64,000 bases of DNA from Euryodendron excelsum (Eukaryota; Streptophyta; Magnoliopsida; Ericales; Pentaphylacaceae). Made by a program: the position numbers and the translations under genes. Below, piece by piece: positions 53,068 to 64,000 of this stretch. Numbering within the stretch: position 1 is the stretch's first letter; the number at the start of each line of letters is the position of its first letter. Location: positions 45,003,501 through 45,067,500 of the forward strand of contig CM065387.1 in assembly GCA_033060915.1 (NCBI GenBank), given 5' to 3'. The notes beneath the pieces are model-generated. The model did not search any database. It worked only from the letters and a program-made list of their open reading frames with translations, and was not told the DNA's origin.

Positions 53068-55361
53068 AATTTTAATGCAACTGTAATAAAAATAATCGTT
53101 GTCATTATGAGCAACTTTGATATAGGTTCGTATTTGGTGAGTAAAATGACCAAGTTAGCCATAAATTGTAGTACTAAATTGAGTAAATGGCTTGCCTATG
53201 TGGTTGGGTCTTGTATGGCCAAGCTCATAATTTGAGGTCCTAACACTAGCAATTCCTCTCTTTTTACTTAATAAAATAAACTCTTATACCGTGTTTGAAT
53301 ATGAATTTATCAAAAGAACAAAAAAAAAAAAGAAAAAGATGAGAAGAGAACAAAATAAGAGATCTTAAATCCTTATTGATTTCATATTCTCCTCTCTCTC
53401 TCATTTTTTTTTTCTTATTAAATTTTTAATCTAAACACAACTTTTATTATCTAAGAAAACGAAATAGTGAGAACGGAAGATTCAAACATTTTAGTTATCA
53501 CGTCTTTCATAATTTAAAGGAAATGGTCTTCCTGATTGTGATTTTCGAAAAAGTTCTCGATGCTCCTCGTGTACTTTTCTTTCGTAAAAAATTGTGTAGC
53601 TTTAATTTTTCTCCAAAAAATATTGTATGTCCCTTTGTTGGTGGAACCGAACGCCCTACCAAGTCATAAGACTCACATGGGACTTTGCTTTCTTCCTTGA
53701 ATAAGGGAAGCTCCTCAAGTCATCTTTACTACATTAAGTGAGGGAAAGATGAGGTCTCTCTCTGTCAACGTACAAACATGTGCGCAGACAACACACCTGT
53801 ACATCAATTTATAATTTGATTCTTTATGACAAATCGATAGTCATTCTTTTTGTATCCATAATCCCTTTCTCACAAAGTTACAGGCAATTTAGAATAGGAC
53901 TATGAATATAACTTTTGGTTATGAATTAGCAATATTCTTTTATATTTTTTTTTGTTAATTTTAAAAAGTCAAGGTTTCTCCTGCCGCTCAACACCTTTTG
54001 GATAATCCTTACAAATAAACAGTTGCGTGATGCGTAGCTTGTACTAATTTTTACTTTAGCATGTGATGTAATCACCGGAAGATAGTTATAATACGAATAA
54101 TTACGTTATTTGTATTAACGCAGGCAAATCTTTTCTGTTCAAATTCTCACCTCTTCCAAGCTAATAACTGTATGGTGGTACTACGAGGGGTTTAGACTTT
54201 TTAATTTAGAAAACTTTTGCAACCCTTTTAAGTGCTTTAAAGTTTAAAAAGCATCTTTAAAGAAATAATTGTTGAAAAATTTATATGTTTTCATTACTTT
54301 GAGGAGTGAATGAGAAATTGATTTCAAAATGTCCAACATGACCATACGTGGTCTCTTATTTTTTTAAAGTCATTCAAATTAAAATTTAGTATTTAAATTG
54401 AATAGTTGTGATCGTTGAATGACATTGTTTGGATAGCGACTTTTCTCAACAGACACCTTAATGTCTATATATACTCTATATTTTCTATATTTTATTGAGT
54501 TATTTTTTAAAATATTATTACTCATGCATTATAGAATCGTTGTAAACGAATATATCACAACTTTGGTTCGCCACGCATATAGATTGCATTGCTACTTCTG
54601 TATATGAGTTGACCGTTATATCTTGGGAGACAGATATTCATTCAAACCATGAGTACCATTGTGGGGACGAATTTTGGTTTAAGGACATAGTGTAAAACAC
54701 TAGCCTTGATCTTTTTTGAATACTTACATTTTACAGATTCTGTAACTTTAAGTATTATAGGTTTCTCATTTTTTGAAATTCTAGATTCTATATGTATGTA
54801 TTACTGTAAGTGTAAAATACTAGTTTTCTTAGTGATTGAATTTTCATAAATCTGTACTTCTACAAGTTTTATGATGTTTATCACTTTACAGTAATACAAA
54901 TTTACACACATAATGGAGATAATAATTTTAAGACAAAATTTTATTTTTTTTTAACTGTGTTTGATTGTGTTTTTGTAATTGTTATGTTTGTTACTTTTTG
55001 GTGCATGAAATATATATTTATTTGCGTTGTTTGGATATGTGAGATGTAAGAAATGTGCATTGAGATTTTTGGCCTAAATCTCAATTCCAACAGGTGGTGT
55101 TGGAGATGAGATCAATATCTTTCATATTTGTCTAGTTGCGTCAAGGACTCGTACAATGCGTTATATTGTTCTTAATTTTTTATTTTGTTTTAATATTGTC
55201 ATTAATACACTTTTCATTGGTTTACAACCAAATGAATAATAATAAAAAAATTGATATGTCCAGTGAATGCTCAGCTGTGCAACAATTATATTGGTTCCAC
55301 AATACATATACTTAGTGCACAAATATATATTCATGAAATTCTATCGATACTGTTGGCTCAA
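53068..55361. other. Intergenic spacer
   Basis: AT-rich, 2.3 kb. No gene, RNA or mobile element is recognised. Confidence 0.55.
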
Positions 55362-56922
55362 ATATGCAACTCAAGATGGGGGGAATCGAGTTTTTAAAAA
55401 TTAATAGCTAATAATGTAATTAAAAATTAATTAAACAATGAAACAGTAAATTAAACAATGTATGACCAATGCAAGCAAGTGATATGATATAAGCAAGGAA
55501 AACAAAGCATATGTAAACACCAAGATTTATTGAAATTCAGTCACAATATGCGACCTACGTCTTCACTCCCAAAATCTCCTTAAAAACTCTTTCACTATGC
55601 AAAAATCATTTACAGAGTAGGTGCTAATTGCCCAAGTACCCAGCTCACTTTTTACAAGAGTTTTCCCAAACTTTCAAGGACTCAAGTGATTTTATCTAAG
55701 TTTTACTCAATTTTACAAGTGTTTTTATCAAGAATACTCAAACTTACAAGTTTACAAACCCATCTAAGTGAAATAAATGAGATTTATACAATGGGTATCT
55801 CTCACAAAGAGTAGATAAGCAAGTGTAAGCTCAGTAATAACCCTTATCACCCAGCAAAAAGGATATATTAGTTAGGGCACAATGATTCTCAGCTTTAGTC
55901 TTTGATTCAGCACATATACTCTTGTATTCTTGTGTAGAAATACTGTGGAGATCTTGTATTTATAGCTTTGCATTAATTTTAACTGTTGGTGGTAGTTGAT
56001 AGTGCAAATGCAAAATCGCTCTGACAAAACATTTAAAAAATTAGTCGTTGGGCTCCATATGTCAACTCCTGAACTAAATAAGTCGACTCTTTTTGTTCTG
56101 GTGCCAGCGTCTTCAACTCTCTATCTAAATGTGTTGATCCTTGAGAAACGAGGTGTTAATCCTTTTTGGACCTTTTTTAAGACTTTGCATTGTGGATCAA
56201 TGTGTCAACCCCTAAAAATAAAAGGGTCGACTCTTTTGCTCTCCAGACTCTGTTCCGATGCCACTGTCTCAATGTGTTAACCCCTAAAAATACATAGGTT
56301 GACTCTTTTGCCCAATGACTTCAACTCTTTGTCAGTCTTCTTTAAAATTTTCAAGCTCTTCAAGAATCATTCAAATAGAGCTTTCAAAGCTTGAAATGAA
56401 TTCTCCAAAGCATGTTAATCTTCAAGAATACCTTCAATTTCTATAAGATGGATTTAATCCATTTTAATCATTTGTAAGGTTCTTCAAGCAATGTAGCTTA
56501 TTCCATTAATCCAAGACTTTTTTAAATATTCAAGCAAAGCATCCAAGTCTTGTGATCCTCTCTTTAACTGGTCTTCCATTATTTCAAAACGTCTTCAAAA
56601 CCTTCAAAGTGAGCTTTCATGTCTTGTGTAGATCTTCAATAGATGTTCATTATCATTGAGCACCTTCAATCTCTTCGAAATAAGATTATGAACATAATCT
56701 TGTTATAAGATCTTTCATCAATCAACCATCATAAATCAATAACCTTCAACATGCTTAATAAGCTTTTAACACAATATCTTTAATATCTCCAATGTATCAA
56801 GCTTTAAGTCATAATTCTAATAAAGATTAAGGCATAATATGATTTGCACACTAATTAGAGTCATTAGATTCTTAACACAATATTTTATTATCATCAAAAT
56901 CAAGGCATAAAGTTAATAATCT
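55362..56922 (-). mobile_element. Sirevirus-like (copia) LTR, approximate limits
   Basis: Just right of it, minus-strand sequence reads TCATCATAAAAAATGGGGAG, which resembles the polypurine-tract context before the 3' LTR of Sireviruses. The LTR then starts near TTATTAACTTTATGCCTTGA with a TTTTGATGATAATAAAA phrase. It contains repeated gagtcgaccctt-type phrases (56090-56310) and ends near TTCCCCCCATCTTGAG ... GAGCCAACAG. TSD and exact ends were not found, and no polyprotein is intact. Confidence 0.45.
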
Positions 56923-57677
56923 CCCCATTTTTTATGATGACAAGACCTTAATCAATATGAACAATATATTCAATGTCTAATATAAAAAAATATTACCTGC
57001 TGGGAGTTACAAATTTCTCCCTTTCTTTTGTACTCAATGCAACATTAGATTTCTAGGTTTCGAGCAAGATATTCAAAGCAAGATAGATAGGTTCAGAGCA
57101 TAATAAGCAATATAAGCACAAAGAGATTTTTTTCAATAAAGTCTTCCCCCCTTTTCTTATGCAATTCAGTATCTTCTCCTTAAAAGCTCAAATACCAATG
57201 TAATTCTCTCCCTATATAGAGAGTTCAACATTCTTTTCCTTTTTATATACCTTCCCAAAAGTACTTTTTCATTTTTGTAACATTCTCATATTTTCTTTAT
57301 ATCAATACCTACTTTCCCTTTTTATCAATTCATCAAAAAGAGTTACATAAAGAATTTAAAGACGGATACAATAGTAAAAAAAATCTTAAAATATGAAAAC
57401 AATTATTGTTAGGATAGCAATTAAAACAATCAACTCAATCAATTCAACAAGAACCAAAACAAAGCATTTATAATAAATAGGCATCCATAAGGTTTAAAAC
57501 TTAAAACATCCAAAGATATTATAACATATTGTCTTAAAGCATGACGCACCATCGTATAAAATATTGTTCAGAAAATGCAAATGCAAGAATGCTCATTTGC
57601 CTTTTGGAGATGGGTTTTGGATAGGTCAATAGGGTCATTAGCAGTGTTGGAGAACTTGGAGGTTGGGTTCATTTACC

Positions 57678-57953
57678 TCAGACCATATCTATGAGAGCTT
57701 GCTTCTGGAGGTGTTTAGGTAATGTGATCAGATTGTGCTCCAGTTGATGGCAAGAGGGATGAGGAGAGGGGTTGGTTCCATCAATGGATTCACTCATCTC
57801 ATCAGTGGGAAGAATCCTCCTCTGCAAATTTTGCTGCTTCATGTCTTTCCCAATGTGTTCAGTTGAGACAACAATATTACTGAAGATCTCATTTTTCAAA
57901 TTGGTTCCCTCAGTCACAAAGGTTTTACTCATTTCCTTTACCTTCTTCTCCAC
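57678..57953 (-). pseudogene. Unrecognised ORF of possible retroelement origin
   Basis: A 91-codon frame (KKVKEMSKTFVTEG..., hydrophilic, coiled-coil-like start, Pro/His-rich end). I do not recognise a family. Its place just 5' of the Sirevirus-like polypurine tract, on the same strand, would fit a decayed envelope-like region, but this is inference. Confidence 0.25.
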
Positions 57954-58344
57954 AAATAACTACCTTATTACTCCATTATCAAATTTTTTTGTCAAGTCTT
58001 GTGACTGAGGGAAACAATAATTTCAGAACGTTTTCCACCCAAGCTTGCTCTCTCCTACTGATGTGTGGAAGAGTGTGCGGCTACCCTCGGGTTTTGTTTT
58101 ATGCATGGTTTAGTTACTATGCTTAAAAGCGAGTGAGACTTTATTTTAGGCTCATGGCTCGTGGTTAAGTTTTATGAGATTGTGTTCTACACTATTATGC
58201 ATTCGTTGTGATTTTTTTCATATGAAATTTAGTTAAAATTATTTGGAAAATTGTATGAATGCATAATTGTTTATGTCTCATTTTTCTAATATGTTATACT
58301 ATGTTTTAACCCATTAGATTTCTTTAGTTGTATTTATTTATTAT

Positions 58345-58628
58345 AGAATAGCCTTGTTTCTACTATTAATAATCACATATCTTCTGCTTATATGCTTGAG
58401 TTTTTAAATTTATGGCATGATTAATTATGACTTATTAATTATGATACTTTGTATAAATTAATTAACATGAATTGATTACCTAAATTTGATACTGATGTCA
58501 ATCATAAATGTGAGATATGTGTAGAATTGAAATTGACTAGAATTCCATTTCATTCAATTGCAAGAAGTATTGAACCTTTAGAGGTAATTCATAGTGACAT
58601 TGTGACTTAAAGTTTGTTCAAACTAGAG
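58345..58628 (+). pseudogene. Copia polyprotein fragment (gag-pre-integrase and integrase start)
   Basis: The frame reads ..SSAYMLEFLNLWHD, then INYDTLYKLINMN, then LPKFDTDVNHKCEICVELKL and PLEVIHSDIV. This is the H-H-C-C zinc finger with the start of the integrase core (L.HSDI) of copia polyproteins. In-frame stops are present (after LWHD and MN, and after HSDIVT). It is cut at 58628 by the start of a Tat/Ogre-like LTR, so it looks like the target of that insertion. Confidence 0.75.
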
Positions 58629-58820
58629 TGTCGCGTCCTAATTTTTGCACTTGAGAAAATAAGTGAGAAAAACACGTTACTCTCTCGTTAGAAATCATCC
58701 TCTGGAATGATGAGTGCGACTAGGTTTGAATTGGAAATTAATTTGAAGAAAGGCTTTTGGAAAAGATTTGGATTCACCACCTAACTTTGTTATGGTAAGT
58801 TAGGTCACTTGAAACTAATG
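58629..58820 (-). mobile_element. Tat/Ogre-like LTR, left copy (partial)
   Basis: Begins (+ strand) TGTCGCGTCCTAATTTTTGC and aligns for about 190 bp with 62349-62541 with mainly substitutions: CACTTGAGAAAATAAGTGAG, GTTAGAAATCATCCTC, GATGAGTGCGACTAGG, TTGGAAAAGATTTGGA and GTTAGGTCAC. Similarity stops near 58820, so this copy seems truncated or rearranged. It is the 3' LTR in minus-strand reading. Confidence 0.6.
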
Positions 58821-61800
58821 AGAATATGAATGTTGAGTGCTTTGATTTGGAAGAATGATTGATGATGAAATCTGTTACTGATCGAAGTCGCTGATTTGGT
58901 TTAAGATTGTTGACATTTCTTTTGACATTGAGCCTAGAGTTGATTTAGAATTTTTGCTAGACGGAGCATTTTCTAGTGTAATCATCTTCCTTTGAAGAGC
59001 AATGATAGCAATGACCGATTTGAAAAGTCTTTATTTTGGACTGTAATGAGGGCTTGGTTATGGGGTATTTGAAAGGAAGAGATAAAGGCTCAAAACATTT
59101 TGCTTTTACTTGGCTTTTTAAGACCTATGATCACCTTAGATGGCTAGACTCTCTCTCTCTCTTATTGTTGCTCACTCTCTATTTCCCACATTTGCTTTTA
59201 GATTTAAACATATCCCGGCTCTTACGTTTCCTTTGCTAGATCTTCACATCTTGTCTTTTTATTTTTTAACGATCCCAGACTGTTACTTTTGCACCATGGT
59301 ATTCTTATAGATTTTCACCAAGTTAACAGTTTTTGTATTTTGCCATGCCTTCACCTTTTTACCCACAATGCACTTTTAGGTTTTTACTGTGTCCTTGAGG
59401 TCATGCTATTTATGATTATTTTCTTCTATTCCTATGAAGGTCAATATTCTCTTTGCTGTAGTGTTGACTTTCTTATTTCAAGCATTGAATAGTTTGAGAT
59501 TTTTTTTTTCAAGTTTTCTCTCTTTGGCACTCCTTAAACCTATATCCGCTCTCTATTTTCCTTTTTCTATTTACTCTGTCTCGACCTATTATGGGTAGTG
59601 ATCTCTAGGTCGGGTTTTTTTAAGGAAAGAAATCGTCTTAATTGGGTTTGCGAGGGGATGCTTTCAACTGTATGGTAGAGGAATTGAGGGCCTCTCTTCA
59701 TTTCAATCATTGCTATCGTTACTCTATCAAAGTTTCTGATTACATATAGTAGTGCTTTACCTAACCTGAGTTGATGAGTGCTGCAAAGACCTCTCCGTCC
59801 GTCTGTGCTGGGATCAATGCTCCTTTTGTCATTACTTTATGAACTCATGATAGAGCTTTCTAGTTGGTGTCGAGCTTTGTTTCTAGTTTTCTGCTAGGTT
59901 AGAAGTGACAAGGCTTGACTTTTTTGCTAAAGTATCTGGAGATGGTGGATGGCTGCCACTCTTAAGACTGACCATATCGCTCTGGTGATTTGAGTTTCCC
60001 CAAAGATAGAGAGAGAAAGAGTCCTACTTTCCCTGGAATAACTGCCTCATTATAGTAGACCAATGGTGTTGTCCTAGTTGAGACTGTGACTGTGATTTGT
60101 ATGCGATATGGCAGCTGCTCGTGCAACACTTTGCGACTGAGTATATTGTGAAAAATTTTCTTGACATTTTTGCCCTACTATTTCAATGGATTCCTTTGTT
60201 TATGAAAGGTAGGCTACTGAGTGGTGGGGATTGATGTTGACAGTTTGACGATGTTCTACCATCATGTCGTTGTTGAGGTTACTTGCATTATCCATGATGA
60301 TGGACTCGGGGAAGTTGAATCTGTAGTGGATGTCTGGAAGTCTTTAGGGTCAAAAGATGCTAAGCCTTGGATATGCTGCAAGTTTTATTTTTTTGAAGAA
60401 AAAAAATTTGGCATTACAAAATAAGAATTTTATGATCAAGAGTTATTTATTTCAGATTAGTCTATTATATACTTGGTATTTACATGACAGTTTGATAAAC
60501 TAAAATCAAGGGGTTCCTTCTGTGGGCTTTACCAAGGCCTCCAGGGTCTGGGGACTTTGATAGCTGGTTTGATCGACCTACTACTTATCTTGATGTTGTT
60601 GATTGATGGAGCCTTAAGGAAGGTAGGCCGGTATAAGAGGACCAATGCCTAGGATTGAGGTATCCTCTTCATGGAACAAGCTTTGATAATGATTCTTTTA
60701 AACAGATTGTCAATCAATGATCTAAGCCGGAATGGTATTCTGTTGGTTCTTTCAGATGAAGACTGCTCTGTACCCGTGCCCCTAGTTCTTTCTTGGGTTG
60801 GCACCTTCTGTCAAGCGGCTGGGATGGGCTGGATTTTTCATATAGCATGCTGATGAAGTTTTGTAGATCATAACACGACGTTAAGGTTATTGTTTGAGAG
60901 GCAACTCTTTGCTGATGAACGACCAATCCTTTCGATAAGTTGGGCTTCTTCCAGTGAATGGACTCATCCATTCACGAGTTTTAAACTAGATGTGATGTAG
61001 AAGGGTCTCATAGGTTTGGCTGTGTTCTCGACCCTGAAAAAAGAAAAAGAAAATACAATTAGCATGTGGAGTTGAAGATTTTATACAATGCATACTCTAT
61101 GGAGGTATTTTTTTTTAGGGAATCTAGGCATGATGTTAAGTCCATTTTGGAGGCAGGATTTTGCCCCTATTATGCAATACAATACCTTTTCGGCATGAAC
61201 CTGTTGATGATTCTCTGTTTGGGCAATCCCGCCTCCATGGACGGAGAGAGATTTGGGCCCCTCTTAAGATATATTTCTATGCATGCCATGAATCCTTAGA
61301 GTTGATGAACCCTTAGGAGTTTTGGTAGGTTCGATTGACATGAGATTGGATTGCTCATTTCTCTCTATAATTGATTAAATGCATGAGAATACAATGACTT
61401 AAGTTACTTGGAACTCTTGTCTTGGAATAGATATGGATGCATGAGCATAATGAAAGTGAATATGTGAGCAGTACAATAACAGTAAATGAGTGGTTTAGAA
61501 GACCCTCTTCTTGTCCTGCTTCTGTCTTCGATTTTCCTGGTACTTGGAGATTTGGGGGGGGGGGGGGGGGGGGGGGGAGGAAGAAGACAAAAAACAAAGA
61601 TAAGTTAGTGTCTTAATTTGAAAGTTTTTATCAATGTATGTCCTAGAGGGGCTTTCTTCCGTGATTTTGAAATTGAAGTGTGTGCCTTAAAATTGGCAAA
61701 GGTTTGACTATGCACAGGTTTCTATATGAGCATGAGGTTAAGGGTTTACTAATGTTTCCTAAGAAGGCTCGGTTCCCGAATCTTCAAACCTAGGCCCACT

Positions 61801-62326
61801 CCTTGAGGTGGTGCCATTATCTATTGGTGATCCTAGTGGGGGAACCATCAAGAGATCGTAGGCTAAGAAACTGACACAACATCTGCCCACAACCAAAATA
61901 CCGTTCCCCCCTCTAACTAGAAGGGATATATTTAGGTAAAGAATACAAGTATGCAAATGCTAGTGCACGCGCAGTGTATGTGTGAAATTTTTGAAAAGCG
62001 GAGCAAATGGCCCAATAACTCCCATCCATCCTGTTCATTCCATCTTACTCATTCATGGCATACATGGCAGTTAATATGACATAAAATAAAATATGAATAA
62101 GGGTCCACTTATAAAAGAAAATGAACAAAGTCAGTACCTTGATGACAAATTTAATGCAAGATAGAATGATTGAATGTGAATTGAATGCAAGTGATGACAC
62201 TTTTTGAAAACAACTTTAAAAAAGTGGGATTTTAAAAATTTTGAAGTGGATAGAATTGGACAAATTTGTCGAAGACTCTAGATGAGTGAAGGGTGAAAAG
62301 ACATGATAATGGCCTAACCTTCTAAG
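58821..62326 (-). other. Internal or inserted region between the two LTR copies
   Basis: 3.5 kb with no intact polyprotein or recognised domain. It holds CT-rich phrases and a 24-G run (61554-61577). It is probably a non-autonomous internal region or nested repeats. Short frames, such as those at 59036, 60221 and 60714, match nothing I know. Confidence 0.4.
61554..61577. repeat. Poly-G run (24 G)
   Basis: Uninterrupted G homopolymer inside the region between the two LTR copies. Confidence 0.9.
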
Positions 62327-62346
62327 TGTCTCCAGCGGAGTCGCCA
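62327..62346 (-). other. Candidate primer-binding site of the Tat/Ogre-like element
   Basis: On the minus strand, just after the LTR end TGCGACA, the sequence is TGGCGACTCCGCTGGAGACA. It resembles the TGGCGACTC..CTGGGGA sequence next to the 5' LTR of plant Tat/Ogre elements. This sets the element's orientation as minus. Confidence 0.5.
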
Positions 62347-62348
62347 AC

Positions 62349-64000
62349 TGTCGCACTATAATTTTTTGCACTTGAGAAAATAAGTGAGAAAGACACGATA
62401 CTCTCTTGTTAGAAATCATCCTCCTAGAAGGATGAGTGCGACTAGGTTTGAATTGGAAATTGATTTGAAGAAGGGTTTTTGGAAAAGATTTGGAGTCGCC
62501 ACTTAACTTTGTTAAGGTGAGTTAGGTCACCTAAAATTAAGTGCAATCTGAAGATTAAATTTAGGGTTTTGAAAAGGTTTTGGAATACTTCCTTAAGATA
62601 AGGTTTTTTTTAGAAAAAACAAGTTGTTTGGCAACCTTTGAAAATATTTAAGCCATTTTTGAAAATAACACCATTTTGGTCTTTGAAAATAGTGATTCTA
62701 AGTTCAGAGGTTAGTTATGTATAGGGAAGATGCACTAGGCTATCACCTTATCCCATCCTTACGGTACCTACATGTGTTTTCACCCTATGTTCACTCATTT
62801 AGAATATTCGATTATCCAATGTCTACTTATATCCACTTTGAAAAGAATTTTAGAAAGAGGTTTGAGCCATCACTTTAAGGATGATGTGATACATGATATG
62901 CAAGTGCATGAAAAGAACTTGAAAAGAGATTGATTTTGAAACATAGAATTAGAATTTTGAAAAAGGTTGTGACCTTACCCACGAGGGTTGCTTACATATC
63001 CCTTTGTTGGGAATCAAGTCAGTCGTGGTTTGGAGTCGGGGTCCGATTAAAAATAGACACTTTGAGGTCTTGTTTGATTTGAAAAGACCCTTTGAGGCCT
63101 TTGGAAAGTTTGACTTGAAAATATTCTTGCTTGAACTTTGATTGGAAGATTGAAAATTTAACTTTGATTTGAAATCGAACTTAGAATTGACTTTGATTTG
63201 AAATTGAACTTGGATTGATTTTGGAAAGGTTGAATCGAACTTTGAAATCATCTTGAGTTTGAAAACCATCTTAGTTTAGACTTGAATTTTAGAAAAGAGT
63301 TGAAACTTCCTAACCTAGGGTTAGGGTTGAACTAGGGTTTTGGCTTCTTAAGGTTTATGCAACCTAAGGTTGAAACATGCACTTAAAATAGAAATGTTTG
63401 ATTTTAGAAAGTTGAATTTTAGGAAAGTTTTGATTTAGGAAAGTTCCAAATTAAAAAAGTTTTGAATTAGGAAAGTCTCGTGTTAGGAAAGTTCCAAATT
63501 AGAAAAGTTTCCATTTTAGGAAAGATTTGATTTTAGAAGGGTTTGAATTTTAGAAAGATTTGAAAGTTTGAAAGACTTGAAATTTAGAAAGATTTGGAAG
63601 TTAAAAAGTCAAAATTTGGAAAGTTTTAAAACTAGGAAATGTTTGAAAGTTTGGAATTAGGAAAGACTTGAAAGTTTGAAATTAGAAAAGATTTAAAATT
63701 ATGAAAGATTTGATCTCTATTTCTTAAAATTGAAGATTAGATTTTATTTCCAAAAATAGATGATTTGATATGGTTTCCTATTTGGAAAAGATTTGATTTG
63801 ACTTGCAATTGGAAAGCTTTAGTTTTGGAAATCTATGATTTTATGTAGAAAAAAAGTTTTGAAAATCTATGATTTGAGGCAAATAGGAAGTCATGATTTT
63901 AAGAAAGGAATTAGAGTTTTCTAATCATGAATGTTAGGGTTTTTACTTGGACTTTCAAGAAAATGAGTTTTTGGAAAGTAAATTTTTTAAAAGAGTTTTT
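62349..64000 (-). mobile_element. Tat/Ogre-like LTR, right copy, running off the window
   Basis: Begins (+ strand) TGTCGCACTATAATTTTTTGC and matches the left copy over its first 193 bp. It continues for at least 1.65 kb as low-complexity sequence. On the minus strand it is the 5' LTR. It contains the degenerate repeat zone at 63390-63720. Its right end and the target duplication lie outside the window. Confidence 0.55.
63390..63720. repeat. Degenerate short tandem repeats, GAAAGTTTGA-like
   Basis: About thirty imperfect units of the type TTAGGAAAGTTTTGAA / TTAGAAAGATTTGAAA in tandem with variable spacing inside the right LTR. The pattern continues weakly to about 63900. Confidence 0.7.

Noticed and set aside
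56090..56310. Repeated GTCGACYC-type phrases suspected to be a regulatory array
   Set aside because: Better explained as internal sequence of the Sirevirus-like LTR; no regular spacing.

Overview
This is plant nuclear DNA, almost certainly from a dicot. It is AT-rich, its genes are split into 13-14 exons each by long GT-AG introns, and those introns are full of retrotransposon and MITE debris. Three conserved housekeeping or membrane-protein genes could be rebuilt exon by exon, every junction keeping frame: a Rab GDP dissociation inhibitor (GDI, + strand, 779-14845, 444 aa), the atypical kinase RIO2 (+ strand, 21944-38711, 467 aa), and an MLO-family seven-transmembrane protein (- strand, 40312-49497, 515 aa). 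The three do not work together as a pathway: GDI recycles Rab GTPases, RIO2 matures the 40S ribosomal subunit, and MLO is a plasma-membrane calmodulin-binding protein. RIO2 and MLO are convergent. The species cannot be fixed from the sequence.

Layout. 1-778: GDI promoter and 5' UTR. 779-14845: GDI; intron 1 holds an RTE-type reverse-transcriptase relic, introns 5 and 10 hold two related old repeat blocks, and intron 12 holds a small LTR element with a second LTR nested in it. 14846-21943: a spacer with a 416-bp fold-back MITE, a doubtful two-exon 58-aa small gene near 17.3-17.8 kb, and a spliced-looking minus-strand transcript without a long ORF near 18.9-20.8 kb. 21944-38711: RIO2; intron 6 carries a 5'-truncated L1 LINE with a 12-bp target-site duplication, and intron 9 carries a hAT-like element, a Tourist-like element with another element nested in it, an internal duplication and a 47-C homopolymer. 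40312-49497: MLO, with two GC-AG introns and a 1306-bp solo LTR bounded by a perfect 5-bp duplication. 49498-64000: no host gene seen; a 189-bp LINE tail with a 14-bp duplication, a long-TIR MITE with a nested SINE-like unit, a Sirevirus-like LTR, a copia integrase fragment, and a Tat/Ogre-type element on the minus strand whose right LTR runs off the window.

I found no new multi-gene system. The points most worth a second look are the two unexplained transcript candidates at 17-21 kb, the GC-AG introns of MLO, and the sharply bounded nested insertions, whose boundaries can be read directly from duplications and terminal repeats.
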